Source of the DNA: an uncultured Rhodospirillales bacterium
Lineage (GTDB): Bacteria > Pseudomonadota > Alphaproteobacteria > Acetobacterales > Acetobacteraceae
Direction of reading: 5' to 3'
DNA: 64,000 nucleotides
Assembly (NCBI GenBank): GCA_903843125.1
Contig: CAIMOR010000407.1
Span: 31,153 to 95,152 of the forward strand
The notes under the pieces are model-generated. The model made no database searches, had not been told where the DNA came from, and saw only the letters and a program-made list of their open reading frames with translations. Position 1 is the stretch's first letter. The number at the start of each line of letters is the position of its first letter. Of this stretch, positions 26,034 to 36,877 are shown in pieces. Made by a program: the position numbers and the translations under genes.

Positions 26034-26124
26034 GGCCGCGCGGCGCGGGCTTGTGCGGCGACGGCGGCGCGCCGTCGGAAGGTGAACGGTTGTAGGGCCG
26101 CGGCGGAACCCCCATCCTGGCGCC

Positions 26125-28002
26125 ATGCAACGTCGTACCCTCATCGCCGCCGGGCTCGGCGCGCCTCTTCTCCGCAGCTTGCCGGCCGCGGCCCAGGCGG
26201 GGGCGCCGGCCGTGGCCGCGCTGCGCACCCATGGGCTGGCGCTGCACGGCACCCCGGCGCTGCCTGCGGGGTTTCCGCACTGGCCCTGGGTGAACCCCGA
26301 TGCGCCGAAGGGCGGCGAGATCGTGCGCTGGGCGCTCGGCAGCTTCGACAGCTTCAACCCCTTCGTGCTGCGCGGCACGCCCGGCGCCGGGCTGAACCCG
26401 CTGCAGAACGGCATCCTGTGGGAAAGCCTGACCGAGCGTTCCAGCGACGAGGCCAATACCGCCTATTGCCACCTGGCCGCAGTGCTGGAAGTGGCCGGGG
26501 ACAAGACCTGGGTGGCGTTCGAGCTGAACCCCGCGGCGCGCTGGCACGACGGCAAGGCCGTGCTGGCCGAGGACGTGGCCTGGAGCTTCACCACGCTGAT
26601 GGAAAAGGGCCGCCCGCTGTACCGCGCCTATTGGGGCGACGTGGCGGAGGTGAAGGCCGAGAGCGCGCGCCGGGTGCTGTTCCGCTTCAAGAACGGCAAC
26701 AATCATGAACTGCCGAGCGTGCTCGGCGAGTTGCCGGTGCTGCCGAAGCATTGGTGGCAGGGCCGCGACTTCGCCCGGCCGACGCTGGACCTGCCGCTAG
26801 GCAGCGGGCCTTACCGGCTGGAGAAGTTCGAGCCGGGACGCAGCATCACCTGGCGCCGCGTGCCGGACTACTGGGGCGCCAACCTGGGCACGCGCCGCGG
26901 CACGCAGAATTTCGACGTGATCCGCTACGAGTATTTCCGTGACAACACCGTGGCGCTGGAGGCGTTCAAGGCCGGCCAGGTCGACCTCCGGCAGGAGAAC
27001 ATCGCCAAGGAATGGGCCACCGGCTACGACTTTCCGGCGGTGCGCCAGGGCTTGGTGAAGAAGGCGGAGCTGCCGCACCAGAACCCCACGGGCATGCAGA
27101 GCTTCACCATGAACCTGCGCCGGCCGCTGTTCGCCGATGCGCGGGTGCGGGAGGCACTGGGCCTGGTATTCGACTTCGAATGGCTGAACGCCAACCTGTT
27201 CTACGGTGGCTACAGTCGCACTGAGAGCTACTTCCAGAACAGCGAGCTGGCCAGCAGCGGCCTGCCGCAGGGCCGCGAGCTGGCGATACTGGAGAAGTAT
27301 CGCGGCCGGGTGCCGCCGGAGGTCTTCATCACGCCGTACCGGGAGCCGGTGACGGACGGCAGTGGCAACAACCGGGACAACCTGCGCCGCGCCCTGGCTC
27401 TGATGAAGCAGGCCGGCTGGGAGGTAAAGGACCGCAAGCTGGTCAATGCGCAGGGCCAGCAGTTCAGCTTCGAGATCCTGCTGGGCGAACCCAGCCTGGA
27501 GCGGCTGGCGCTGCCCTATGTGCAGTGGCTCGGCCGCATCGGCGTGGAGGCCCGGGTGCGCACCGTGGACCCGGCGCAATACCAGGTGCGCGCGGATGCC
27601 TACGACTTCGACATGACGGTTGACGTGATCGGCCAAAGCCTGTCTCCGGGCAATGAACAGCGCGAGTTCTTCAGCTGTGCCAAGGCCGCGGAACCGGGCG
27701 GACGCAACACCGCCGGCATCTGCGACCCGGTGGTCGACGAACTGGTGGAACTCGTGATCGCGGCACCGGACCGCGAGGAACTGATCCAGCGCACCCGCGC
27801 GTTGGACCGCGTGCTGCTGTGGCACCACTACGTCATCCCGATGTATCATCTGGCTGCTTATCGGTTGGCCTGGTGGGACAAGTTCGGCCAGCCGCCGCGC
27901 AACCCGAAATACGCCCTGGGCGTGGAAGCCTGGTGGTGGGACCCGCAGCGCGCGGCGGCGGTGGAAGCCGGCAAGAGCGCCGCTCCGCCGGCGGCGCGGT
28001 AG
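26125..28002 (+). CDS. yejA: Extracellular solute-binding protein, family 5 (YejA-like)
   Basis: HGLALHGTPALPAGFPHWPWVNPDAPKGGEIVRWALGSFDSFNPFVLRG is characteristic of YejA; followed by two permeases and a double ATPase. Confidence 0.88.
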   Translation: MQRRTLIAAGLGAPLLRSLPAAAQAGAPAVAALRTHGLALHGTPALPAGFPHWPWVNPDAPKGGEIVRWALGSFDSFNPFVLRGTPGAGLNPLQNGILWESLTERSSDEANTAYCHLAAVLEVAGDKTWVAFELNPAARWHDGKAVLAEDVAWSFTTLMEKGRPLYRAYWGDVAEVKAESARRVLFRFKNGNNHELPSVLGELPVLPKHWWQGRDFARPTLDLPLGSGPYRLEKFEPGRSITWRRVPDYWGANLGTRRGTQNFDVIRYEYFRDNTVALEAFKAGQVDLRQENIAKEWATGYDFPAVRQGLVKKAELPHQNPTGMQSFTMNLRRPLFADARVREALGLVFDFEWLNANLFYGGYSRTESYFQNSELASSGLPQGRELAILEKYRGRVPPEVFITPYREPVTDGSGNNRDNLRRALALMKQAGWEVKDRKLVNAQGQQFSFEILLGEPSLERLALPYVQWLGRIGVEARVRTVDPAQYQVRADAYDFDMTVDVIGQSLSPGNEQREFFSCAKAAEPGGRNTAGICDPVVDELVELVIAAPDREELIQRTRALDRVLLWHHYVIPMYHLAAYRLAWWDKFGQPPRNPKYALGVEAWWWDPQRAAAVEAGKSAAPPAAR

Positions 28003-28008
28003 CAGCAC

Positions 28009-29085
28009 TTGGGCGCCTATCTGCTGCGCCGCCTGGCGCTGATGCTGCCCACGCTGTTCGGCATCATCCTGATCAACTTCATCGTGGTGCAATTCGCCCC
28101 CGGCGGCCCAGTGGAGCAGGCGCTGTCGGAGCTGCGCGGCCGCGGCGGCAGCACGCTGGAACGCGTGACCGGCGGCGCCGGCGAGGTGCGCGCGGCCGAC
28201 CCGACGCTGCGCGGCGCACAGGGCATCGACCCTGCCGTGGTCGCCGAGATCAAGCGCGCCTTCGGCTTCGACAAGCCGGCCCCTGTGCGCTTCTGGGAGA
28301 TGCTGCAGGGCTATCTGCGCTTCGACCTGGGGCAAAGCCTGTTTCAGGGGCGGCCGGTGGCGGAGCTGATTTGGGAGAAGCTGCCGGTCTCGGTTTCGCT
28401 GGGGCTGTGGTCCACGCTGATCATCTATCTGGTCAGTATTCCCTTGGGCATCCGCAAGGCGGTGCAGGACGGCTCCTCCTTCGACCTGTGGACGTCGGCC
28501 GTGGTGCTGGTGGGGTATGCGATCCCGGGCTTTCTGTTCGCCATCCTGCTGGCGGTGCTGTTCGCCGGCGGCAGCTTCGTGCAGTGGTTCCCGCTACGGG
28601 GCCTGCTGAGCAGCGGCATGGAGCATGCCGGCTTCCCGGCACGGGCGCTGGACTATGCCTGGCACATGGTGCTGCCCACGCTGGCGCTGGTCATCGGCGG
28701 CTTTGCCAGCCTGACCATGCTGACCAAGAACAGCTTCCTCGAAGAGATCAACAAGCAGTACGTCACCACGGCCCGGGCCAAGGGCGCCGGTGAGCAGCGC
28801 GTGCTGTACGGCCACGTGTTCCGCAACGCCATGCTGCTGATCATCGCCGGCTTCCCCGCCGCCTTCATCGGCATCCTGTTCACCGGGGCGCTGCTGGTGG
28901 AGATCATCTTCTCGCTGGATGGCCTTGGGCTGCTCGGCTTCGACGCCGCCATCCGGCGCGATTATCCCGTGATGTTCGGCACGCTCTACGTCTTCACCCT
29001 GCTCGGCCTGGTGATGCAGATCGTCGGCGACTTCACCTATACCCTGGTGGACCCGCGCATCGACTTCGAGAGCCGCGGCCGATGA
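28009..29085 (+). CDS. yejB: Microcin C/oligopeptide ABC transporter permease (YejB-like)
   Basis: [35 protein letters not shown] and multi-TM BPD_transp_1 domain. Start TTG. Confidence 0.9.
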   Translation: MGAYLLRRLALMLPTLFGIILINFIVVQFAPGGPVEQALSELRGRGGSTLERVTGGAGEVRAADPTLRGAQGIDPAVVAEIKRAFGFDKPAPVRFWEMLQGYLRFDLGQSLFQGRPVAELIWEKLPVSVSLGLWSTLIIYLVSIPLGIRKAVQDGSSFDLWTSAVVLVGYAIPGFLFAILLAVLFAGGSFVQWFPLRGLLSSGMEHAGFPARALDYAWHMVLPTLALVIGGFASLTMLTKNSFLEEINKQYVTTARAKGAGEQRVLYGHVFRNAMLLIIAGFPAAFIGILFTGALLVEIIFSLDGLGLLGFDAAIRRDYPVMFGTLYVFTLLGLVMQIVGDFTYTLVDPRIDFESRGR

Positions 29086-30113
29086 CGCCGCTGAACCAGC
29101 GCCGTCTGGCGAACTTCCGGGCCAACCGGCGCGGCTGGGTCAGCCTGTGGCTGTTCCTGGCGCTGTTCGGCGTGACCCTGTTCGCCGAGGTGATAGCCAA
29201 TGACCGCCCCCTGCTGGTCTGGCTGGAGGGTCGCCTGCTGGTGCCGGTGTTCAGCGACTACGCCGAGAGCGACCTGCTGCCCGACGGACTGCCGACCGAG
29301 GCCGACTGGCATGACGAGACGCTGGTGCGGGAGGTGCGCGCCCGCGGCTGGATGCTGTGGCCGCTGGTCGAATACGACTACCGCACCGTGATCCGCGACC
29401 TCGGCCGGCCCAGCCCGGCACCGCCGAGCTGGCGCAACCCGCTGGGCACCGACGACCAGGCGCGCGACGTGCTGGCGCGGGTCATCTACGGGTTGCGCCT
29501 GGCGATCCTGTTCGGCTTCTCGCTGACCTTGGCGTCCTCGGCCATCGGCATCGCCGCCGGTGCGGTGCAGGGCTTCTATGGCGGCACCACGGACCTGCTG
29601 TTCCAGCGCTTCATCGAGATCTGGTCCGGCATGCCGCAGCTTTACCTGCTGATCATCCTCGGCAGCATGATCCAGCCGGGATTCTGGGTGCTGCTGCTGT
29701 TCCTGCTGGCCTTCAGCTGGATGGCGCTGACCGGGGTGGTGCGCGCCGAGTTCCTGCGCGGCCGCAACCTGGATTACGTGCGCGCCGCCCGCGCGCTGGG
29801 CGTTTCCGATATGCGGCTGATGTGGCGCCACATCCTGCCCAACGCCATGGTGGCGACGCTGACCTTCCTGCCTTTCATCCTCTCGGGCAGCGTCACCATC
29901 CTGGCCTCGCTGGATTTTCTCGGCTTCGGCTTTCCGCCGGGCTATCCCTCGCTGGGCGAACTGCTTTCCCAGGGCAAGAGCAACCTGCAGGCGCCGTGGC
30001 TCGCCTTCACCGGGTTCCTGGTGCTGGGCAGCGTGCTGACGCTGCTGATCTTCATCGGCGAGGCGGTGCGCGACGCCTTCGACCCCCGGCGCCTGCCCGG
30101 CGGTGGGACGTGA
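29082..30113 (+). CDS. yejE: ABC transporter permease (YejE-like)
   Basis: [68 protein letters not shown]. Confidence 0.9.
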   Translation: MTPLNQRRLANFRANRRGWVSLWLFLALFGVTLFAEVIANDRPLLVWLEGRLLVPVFSDYAESDLLPDGLPTEADWHDETLVREVRARGWMLWPLVEYDYRTVIRDLGRPSPAPPSWRNPLGTDDQARDVLARVIYGLRLAILFGFSLTLASSAIGIAAGAVQGFYGGTTDLLFQRFIEIWSGMPQLYLLIILGSMIQPGFWVLLLFLLAFSWMALTGVVRAEFLRGRNLDYVRAARALGVSDMRLMWRHILPNAMVATLTFLPFILSGSVTILASLDFLGFGFPPGYPSLGELLSQGKSNLQAPWLAFTGFLVLGSVLTLLIFIGEAVRDAFDPRRLPGGGT

Positions 30114-31762
30114 AGCCGGCACCGCCGATCCACCTTTCCGCGTCCGCAGCGCTCCAGCCATCGGGGGCAGAGCGCCCGTTGCTGCAGGTGACAGACCTTC
30201 GCGTCGCCTTCAACGGCCGCCAGGTTGTGCATGGTGTCTCGTTCCACGTGAACCCCGGCGAAACGGTGGCGCTGGTGGGAGAAAGCGGCTCGGGCAAATC
30301 GGTCACCGCGCTTTCGGCGCTGCGGTTGCTGCCGGCGGCCGGCGCCAACCCCACGGGCAGCATCGCGCTCGACGGCACCGAGGTGCTGGCGGCCGACGAG
30401 GACGCCCTCCACCGGCTGCGCGGCGGCGTGGCCGGCATGGTGTTCCAGGAGCCGATGACCAGCCTGAACCCGCTGCACCATATCGGCCGTCAGGTGGGAG
30501 AGGCGATCACGCTGCATCGCCCGCTGGCCGGAGAGCCGCTGCGGGCCCGCGTGCTGGACCTGTTGCACCAGGCGGGGCTTGGCAATGCGGCCGAACGCAT
30601 GGGCGCCTACCCGCACCAGCTCTCCGGCGGCCAGCGCCAGCGGGTGATGATCGCCGCCGCCCTGGCGAACGACCCGCAACTGCTGATCGCGGATGAGCCG
30701 ACCACGGCACTGGACGTGACCATCCAGGCCCAGATCCTGGAACTGCTTGCCAAGCTGAAGCGGGAACGCCGGCTGGCGCTGCTGCTGATCACGCACGACC
30801 TCGCCATCGTGCGGCGCCATGCCGACCGGGTGGTGGTGATGCAGCACGGCCTGGCGGTGGAGCAGGGCCGCACCGCGGAGGTCTTCGCCGCCCCGCGCCA
30901 CGCCTACACGAGGATGCTGCTGGCGACCCAGCCGCGAGGCCGCCCTGCGCCGGTGCCGGCGGATGCGCAACCGCTACTGCATGCCGAGAACATGCAGGTC
31001 CACTTTCCCATCCGCCGCGGACTGCTGCGCCGCCAGGTCGGCCAGGTGCGGGCGGTGGATGGCGTTTCGCTGGACCTGCGGGAGGGCGAGACGCTCGGCC
31101 TGGTGGGTGAAAGTGGCAGCGGCAAGACCACGCTGGGCCAGGCGCTGCTGCGGCTGCAGGCAAGTACCGGCGCCATCAGCTTCGAAGGCCGGCGGATCGA
31201 GGCCTTGGGGCCGCGGGCGATGCGGCCGCTGCGGGCGCGGATGCAGGTGGTGTTCCAGGACCCGTTCGGGTCGCTTTCGCCGCGGCTTTCGGCCGGCGAG
31301 ATCGTCGGCGAGGGGTTGGAAGTGCATGCGCCCGGTCTCGGTAGCTCCGCCCGGGCGGCGCGCGTGGCGGAGGCGTTGGCCGAGGTGGGGCTGGACCCCG
31401 CCGCGGTGCATCGCTATCCGCATGAGTTCAGCGGTGGCCAGCGCCAGCGCCTCGCCATCGCCCGCGCCCTGGTCCTGCAACCCCGCTTCCTGGTGCTGGA
31501 CGAGCCGACCAGTGCCCTGGACGTTTCGGTCCAGGCGCAGGTGGTGGACCTGTTGCGGGCGTTGCAGGTGAAGCACCGCCTGGCCTACCTGTTCATCAGC
31601 CATGATCTGCGCGTGGTGCGCGCGCTGGCGCACCGGATCATCGTGCTGAAGGACGGCCGGGTGGTGGAGGCCGGTGAGGCCGAGAGGCTGACGGCGGCGC
31701 CGGTTCAGCCCTATACCCGTGCCCTGATGGCTGCGGCCTTCGATCTGCGGGGTGAAGCGTGA
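30110..31762 (+). CDS. yejF: Double-ATPase ABC transporter ATP-binding protein (YejF-like)
   Basis: Two Walker A motifs ([26 protein letters not shown]) and two signature motifs ([24 protein letters not shown]). GTG start overlaps the yejE stop. Confidence 0.92.
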   Translation: MKPAPPIHLSASAALQPSGAERPLLQVTDLRVAFNGRQVVHGVSFHVNPGETVALVGESGSGKSVTALSALRLLPAAGANPTGSIALDGTEVLAADEDALHRLRGGVAGMVFQEPMTSLNPLHHIGRQVGEAITLHRPLAGEPLRARVLDLLHQAGLGNAAERMGAYPHQLSGGQRQRVMIAAALANDPQLLIADEPTTALDVTIQAQILELLAKLKRERRLALLLITHDLAIVRRHADRVVVMQHGLAVEQGRTAEVFAAPRHAYTRMLLATQPRGRPAPVPADAQPLLHAENMQVHFPIRRGLLRRQVGQVRAVDGVSLDLREGETLGLVGESGSGKTTLGQALLRLQASTGAISFEGRRIEALGPRAMRPLRARMQVVFQDPFGSLSPRLSAGEIVGEGLEVHAPGLGSSARAARVAEALAEVGLDPAAVHRYPHEFSGGQRQRLAIARALVLQPRFLVLDEPTSALDVSVQAQVVDLLRALQVKHRLAYLFISHDLRVVRALAHRIIVLKDGRVVEAGEAERLTAAPVQPYTRALMAAAFDLRGEA

Positions 31763-32178
31763 ACGAATTCGAGGCGATGAAGACCCTGCTGGCGGGGCGT
31801 GGCATGCGGCTTGGCATTGCCATCCGGCCGATGAACAGCCCTGGCAGCCCGGTCTATCACGCGGTGGAGAATGTCTGGCCGCCGGCGCTGGTGCTCGGCA
31901 GCTCGCTGCTGGCCACCTGGGCGGTGCATTACTACCTCGGCTTCGCCGTGCTGGCGGTGGGCTGCTTCTGGTGGCTCACGATGTACCAGCCGCGCATCTC
32001 CCGCGACGTGCACAACCGTACCGCGGCGCTGGTGCTGAACGACATCGGCGCCTTCGACGCGCTGTGGCGCAAGGGGGTGCTGAGCCTGATCGCCACGTTG
32101 CCGGACGGCACCCAGCAGGTGGCGACGCGGCGCGAGGACTGGCGCGCGTTCATCCGTCATTTTGCCGGGGAAAACTGA
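31759..32178 (+). CDS. Hypothetical membrane protein
   Basis: ORF overlaps the yejF stop (GTGA) and the next start (TGATG); hydrophobic stretches ALVLGSSLLATWAVHYYLGFAVLAVGCFWWL. Confidence 0.7.
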   Translation: MNEFEAMKTLLAGRGMRLGIAIRPMNSPGSPVYHAVENVWPPALVLGSSLLATWAVHYYLGFAVLAVGCFWWLTMYQPRISRDVHNRTAALVLNDIGAFDALWRKGVLSLIATLPDGTQQVATRREDWRAFIRHFAGEN

Positions 32179-33110
32179 TGGCGATCCTGCTTTCGACCAA
32201 GGCCAGCACCATGCAGCACTGGAAGCGGGCGCTGCTGGCGCTCGACCCGGCGCTGGATATCCGCCTGTTCCCGGAAGCAGGGCCGCCCGAGGCCATCGAG
32301 GCCGCGGTATGCTGGACCGCGCATGACATGGCGGAACTGCGCCGCTACCCCAACCTGAAGCTGATCGTCTCGATGGGTGCCGGTGTCGACCATCTGTTGC
32401 GCCCGCCGGGACCGCCACCGGGGGTGCCGGTAGCTCGGCTGGTGGACCGGCTGCTGACCAGCGCGATGTCCGAATGGGTGCTGCTGAATGTGCTGCGCTT
32501 CCACCGCCAGGACCTGGCTTATCGCGCCCAGCAGGCGGCGCGGCTGTGGGAGGAATTGCCCGCACCGGCCACCGAGGCGACCAGGATAGGCATTCTCGGT
32601 GTCGGCGCGCTCGGCAGCGATGCGGCGGCCAAGCTGGGGGCGCTGGGCTTCCAAGTGATGGGCTGGAGCCGGCGGCCCAAGCCTCTGCCGGGGGTGCTCG
32701 GCTTCGACGGTGCCGCCGGCCTGGACGCCATGCTGGCGCAGAGCGACTTCCTGGTCTGCCTGCTGCCGCTGACGCCGGAGACGCGTGGCATCATCAACGC
32801 CCGCACCCTGGCATTGCTGCCGCGCGGCGCCTACGTGCTGAACGCGGCACGTGGCGGCCATGTGGTCGACGCGGCCCTGTTGGCGGCGTTGGACAGCGGA
32901 CAGGTTGCCGGTGCGGCGCTGGACGTGTTCGAACCCGAACCGCTGCCGCAGGACCATGCCTACTGGCTCCATCCGAGCGTGGTGGTCACGCCACACGCGG
33001 CCAGCATCACCATCCCTGAAAGCGTCGCGCCCCAGGTCGTTGACAATATCCGCCGCGCCCGCAGCGGCCTGCCGTTGCTGAACCTGGTGGACTTCGCCGC
33101 CGGCTACTGA
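32178..33110 (+). CDS. Glyoxylate/hydroxypyruvate reductase A-like 2-hydroxyacid dehydrogenase
   Basis: LKLIVSMGAGVDHLL, RIGILGVGALGSDAAAKLGALGFQVMGWSRRPKP, NAARGGHVVDAALLAALDSGQVAGAALDVFEPEPLPQDH. Confidence 0.88.
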   Translation: MAILLSTKASTMQHWKRALLALDPALDIRLFPEAGPPEAIEAAVCWTAHDMAELRRYPNLKLIVSMGAGVDHLLRPPGPPPGVPVARLVDRLLTSAMSEWVLLNVLRFHRQDLAYRAQQAARLWEELPAPATEATRIGILGVGALGSDAAAKLGALGFQVMGWSRRPKPLPGVLGFDGAAGLDAMLAQSDFLVCLLPLTPETRGIINARTLALLPRGAYVLNAARGGHVVDAALLAALDSGQVAGAALDVFEPEPLPQDHAYWLHPSVVVTPHAASITIPESVAPQVVDNIRRARSGLPLLNLVDFAAGY

Positions 33111-33134
33111 CCCGGCGGCGGAAATCCTCGGGTC

Positions 33135-33569
33135 TCAACCGGCCTTGCGCGACCCGGCGGCAGGTTCCGCATTCGCCGCGTCGCCCGTGGCCACGGGCAT
33201 GTCGCGGGTATTCTGCTCGGCTTCCACCATGATCTGGCGCATGTCGCGCAGGAAGGCGGTGCCCTTCAGCGTGCGCTGCACCAGGATGCTGCGGCGATCC
33301 ATCGGGTCTACCTTGCGGCGGGCCAGGTCGAGTTCGCCAAGCCGATCCAGCGCGCGGGTGATGGCGGGCTTGGAAACGTTGAGCTCGGCGGCGAGGCCGC
33401 GAACGGTATGCGGGCCGTCCGTCAGATAGACCGTCAGGAATACGCCAAGCTGGCGCGCCGACAGGTCAGGGCCGTCTCGTCGGACCAGGGCGACGACGGT
33501 GTCTCGAAGAATGCCGACCAGCTGGTCGGGGTTGCTCTGCACGGCCATGGTTCCTATCCCCTTGCCCAA
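33135..33569 (-). CDS. MarR family transcriptional regulator
   Basis: ARQLGVFLTVYLTDGPHTVRGLAAELNVSKPAITRALDRLGELDLARRKVDPMDRRSILVQRTLKG winged helix-turn-helix. Confidence 0.87.
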   Translation of the reverse strand: MGKGIGTMAVQSNPDQLVGILRDTVVALVRRDGPDLSARQLGVFLTVYLTDGPHTVRGLAAELNVSKPAITRALDRLGELDLARRKVDPMDRRSILVQRTLKGTAFLRDMRQIMVEAEQNTRDMPVATGDAANAEPAAGSRKAG

Positions 33570-33704
33570 ATGGGCCCGGAATGCCCAGTCCGCCGGCGGC
33601 GAATCGATGCCTGCGCCGGAATGGGCCGATTACACACTCAGATCGTGTACTCCAGATGAAAAGAGCCCTGCGATCCGATTAGTTCCTTAGCGATCCCAAG
33701 TTCG

Positions 33705-35132
33705 TTACCCGGTTGCCCCAGCGCCTGGCTCAGGGTTGACCCCGAGGAAGCCCTGAACGGCGAGTGCCGCTGCGCGCATGGCCTGGGCTTCGCCACCCTC
33801 CGGGCGTCCCGGTCGAGTCGCATCATTCCAGGCATATAAGTCTAGATGCGCCCAGTGCAGCCCGGGTGTTACGAAACGTTGCAGAAAAAGCGCCGCGACT
33901 ACCGCTCCCGCCATCGGCTTGCTGCTGACGTTGCAGAGGTCGGCGACGTTACTGTCCAGCCACGAGTTGTACGCCGGGTGCAGCGGCAGGCGCCATACGG
34001 GCTCACAACTATTTGCACCCGCTTGCAGCACTATTTCTGCCAGGCCGTCATCGTTGGCGAACAGGGCCGGCAGGTCCGGTCCCAGGGCCACCCGGGCGGC
34101 ACCCGTCAGCGTCGCGAAATCCAGTATAAGGTCCGGGCGCTGTTCGCTGGCGAAGGTCAGCAGGTCGGCCAGCACCAGCCGCCCCTCGGCATCCGTATTG
34201 CCCACCTCCACGGTCAGACCGGCGCGGGTCTGCAGCACGTCCATCGGGCGGAAGCTGTTGCCGGCGACACTGTTCTCCACCGCGCCGACCAGCAGCAGGA
34301 CCCGCACCGGCAGGCGCCGCTGCATCAGCAACTCGGCCACGCCCAACGCGACCGCCGCACCGCCCATGTCCTTCTTCATGCGCAGCATGCCGGCCGAGGG
34401 CTTCAGGTCCAGGCCGCCGGTGTCGAAGCAGACACCCTTGCCACAGAGCGCCACCAGCGGTGCCCCTGCCGGGCCCCACTCAAGCATCGCGACCCGTGGC
34501 GCCCGCGGGCTGCCCTGACCAACCGCGGCGAGGCAGGGGAAGCCTGTGCTCAGCTCTTCGCCTTCGATCACCCGGCAGGTTGCACCGTGTTCGGCGCCGA
34601 GCGCCAGCACGGCCGCAGCCAACTCGGCCGGCCCCAGCAGATTGGCTGGCGTATTGATCAGGTCGCGCACCCGCCAGGTGGCGCGGACGGCGGCCAGGGC
34701 ATCGGCGCAGCCGGCCGGCACCGCCAGCACCGCGGGGGCGCGCTCGGCCGCCTTCAACTGCTGGTACCGATAGGCGCCGAGCCCCCAGCCCAGCACCGCA
34801 TGGTCCTGCAAAGCACTGTCACCGGCCACGCGCCAGGTGGTGCCGGCTGGCAAGGCGTAGGGCAGCGCGCCGAAACTGTGCGGAGTGGGGGGCGCCTCGC
34901 CAAGCCCGACCAGGGCACCGGCAAGCCCGGCCGACCCCGGCAGCAGCAGAACGTCCTGCGCCTTCGCACGGAAGCCGGCGGCCTGGACGAAGGCGGCGAT
35001 GGCAGCGGGAAGTTCGGCGAGCAGCGGCGCGAGCGTCGCCGGCGTGGCGCAGTACAGGGGCAGCGCAACGGGGACACTGGCCGCGTCGACAAGGCATTGC
35101 CCCACGGGGGGCGGTACGGTGCGAATCGTCAT
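33705..35132 (-). CDS. Leucyl aminopeptidase family protein (M17)
   Basis: CGKGVCFDTGGLDLKPSAGMLRMKKDMGGAA and NTDAEGRLVLADLL metal/active-site motifs. Confidence 0.93.
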   Translation of the reverse strand: MTIRTVPPPVGQCLVDAASVPVALPLYCATPATLAPLLAELPAAIAAFVQAAGFRAKAQDVLLLPGSAGLAGALVGLGEAPPTPHSFGALPYALPAGTTWRVAGDSALQDHAVLGWGLGAYRYQQLKAAERAPAVLAVPAGCADALAAVRATWRVRDLINTPANLLGPAELAAAVLALGAEHGATCRVIEGEELSTGFPCLAAVGQGSPRAPRVAMLEWGPAGAPLVALCGKGVCFDTGGLDLKPSAGMLRMKKDMGGAAVALGVAELLMQRRLPVRVLLLVGAVENSVAGNSFRPMDVLQTRAGLTVEVGNTDAEGRLVLADLLTFASEQRPDLILDFATLTGAARVALGPDLPALFANDDGLAEIVLQAGANSCEPVWRLPLHPAYNSWLDSNVADLCNVSSKPMAGAVVAALFLQRFVTPGLHWAHLDLYAWNDATRPGRPEGGEAQAMRAAALAVQGFLGVNPEPGAGATG

Positions 35133-35290
35133 CAAGGGCTTCTCAAGGACCAAGCGGATGACAGAAGTTGGTTACGCTGTCACCCATGAAAAGCATATAT
35201 TGCCAGCGCAGGAACCCAGCAGCCGGGCCTGCATTGGCCCACGGCCAACGGCCCTTCCTGGCAACAGGCGGCTGGGCTATAGGCGGCACC

Positions 35291-36142
35291 ATGTCCGCGT
35301 CCACCCCGGTTGCCGTCCAATCCCCGCCGGCCGTCACCTCCGATGCCTCCGCGCCCCGCCGCATCGGGCGAGCGCTGGACGATCTGAGCCTGGGCTTCAG
35401 CCGCTGGCGCTTGCCGGTGGCGCTGGCGCAGCTTGACATCCGCAACCGCTATCGCGGCTCCGTGCTGGGGCCGATGTGGCTGACGCTGTCCACGGCGGTG
35501 ACGTTCACGGCGCTCGGCTTCCTCTACGCCACGCTGTTCCATATGGACCTGCATGATTACTTGCCCTTCCTGGTCGTCAGCCTGATCCTGTGGAACGTGT
35601 TCTCCCAACTGATCGGCGAGGCGTGTACCTCGCTGACCGTGGCCGAGGGCATCATCCGCCAGTTGCCGCTGCCGTTCACAGTGCATGCGCTGCGCTGTCT
35701 GATGCGGAATGCCGTGATCGCCGCGCATAACTTGCCATTGATCCTCGTGGTCTTCCTGATATTCAGCATCAACCCTGGCCCCGGTGTGCTGCTGGCGATT
35801 CCGGGCATGATGCTGTTCATCCTGAACGGCTTCGCGGTGGTGATGTTCCTCGGCATGCTGTGCGCCCGGTTCCGTGACATCGGCCCGATCGTCGCCACGG
35901 TGACCCAGCTGGCCTTCTTCGTCTCGCCGGTGATCTGGAAGCCGGAACTGCTGCACGAACGCCAAGTCTGGCTGGTGCTGAACCCGGTCTACGACGTCAT
36001 GGAAGTGGTGCGCGGCCCCCTGTTGGGCCAGCCGCCCTCACTGCTGATCTGGGCGGCGGCGGCCGGCATCACCGTCCTGGTCTGCGGCCTGAGCTTCGCC
36101 TTTTTCGTGCGGTTTCGCGGCCGCATCGCGTTCTGGGTCTGA
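35291..36142 (+). CDS. wzm: ABC-2 type polysaccharide export permease (Wzm/KpsM-like)
   Basis: ALAQLDIRNRYRGSVLGPMWLTLSTAVTFTALGFLYATLF...NPVYDVMEVVRGPLLGQ is typical of polysaccharide ABC-2 permeases. Confidence 0.9.
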   Translation: MSASTPVAVQSPPAVTSDASAPRRIGRALDDLSLGFSRWRLPVALAQLDIRNRYRGSVLGPMWLTLSTAVTFTALGFLYATLFHMDLHDYLPFLVVSLILWNVFSQLIGEACTSLTVAEGIIRQLPLPFTVHALRCLMRNAVIAAHNLPLILVVFLIFSINPGPGVLLAIPGMMLFILNGFAVVMFLGMLCARFRDIGPIVATVTQLAFFVSPVIWKPELLHERQVWLVLNPVYDVMEVVRGPLLGQPPSLLIWAAAAGITVLVCGLSFAFFVRFRGRIAFWV

Positions 36143-36145
36143 ATC

Positions 36146-36877
36146 ATGCCGCATATCCTGGCCGAGCGGCTGTCCATCGCCTTTCCACTTTACCATGTCG
36201 GTGCGCGTTCGCTGAAGAAGCGGCTGATGGCCAGCACCATCCCGCGGCTGCGGACCGACAGCAGCAACCGCGTCGTCGTGGCCGCGCTGAACGACCTCAG
36301 CTTCGAGGTCCGCAGCGGTGAGCGGGTGGCGCTGGTGGGCCATAACGGCGCTGGCAAGACCACCCTGCTGCGCACCCTGGCCGGGGTCTACGAACCTGTC
36401 GGTGGTCGGCTTGACGTCGAGGGGCGCATCGGTTCACTGATCGACCCCTCGGCGGGCATGGATATCGACGCGACCGGGCGCGAGAACATCGTCTTGCGCG
36501 GCTTGTTCCGCGGCCTGGACCAGAAGCAGAGCGAGGCCATGGCCGATGAGGCCGGCGCCTTCAGCGGTCTCGGCGAGTTCCTCGACGTCCCGATGCGAAC
36601 CTATTCCGCCGGCATGCAGGTACGTCTATCCTTCGCCATCGCCACGTTGATGCAGCCTGAGGTGCTGCTGATGGATGAATGGTTTTCCGCCGGAGATGCC
36701 GACTTCATGGCCAAGGCACAGCAGCGCCTTGAGGAACTAGTCCGCAACGCCGAAATCCTTGTACTGGCCAGTCACAGCATGGCGATCGTGCGCGCCTGGT
36801 GCACTCGCGCCATCCGCCTTGAGGGCGGGCGGGTGGTGGATGACGGTCCGGTGGAGCAGGTCTTGGCGGGGATGTAG
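36146..36877 (+). CDS. wzt: Polysaccharide ABC transporter ATP-binding protein (Wzt/KpsT-like, short form)
   Basis: Walker A VGHNGAGKTTLLRTLAGVYEPVGG, GSLIDPSAGMDIDATGRENIVLRGL, LLMDEWFSAGD. Ends after the ATPase core, without a carbohydrate-binding tail. Confidence 0.9.
   Translation: MPHILAERLSIAFPLYHVGARSLKKRLMASTIPRLRTDSSNRVVVAALNDLSFEVRSGERVALVGHNGAGKTTLLRTLAGVYEPVGGRLDVEGRIGSLIDPSAGMDIDATGRENIVLRGLFRGLDQKQSEAMADEAGAFSGLGEFLDVPMRTYSAGMQVRLSFAIATLMQPEVLLMDEWFSAGDADFMAKAQQRLEELVRNAEILVLASHSMAIVRAWCTRAIRLEGGRVVDDGPVEQVLAGM

Noticed and set aside
26797-28335. 512-aa minus-strand ORF
   Set aside because: Antisense to yejA/yejB, which have strong motifs.
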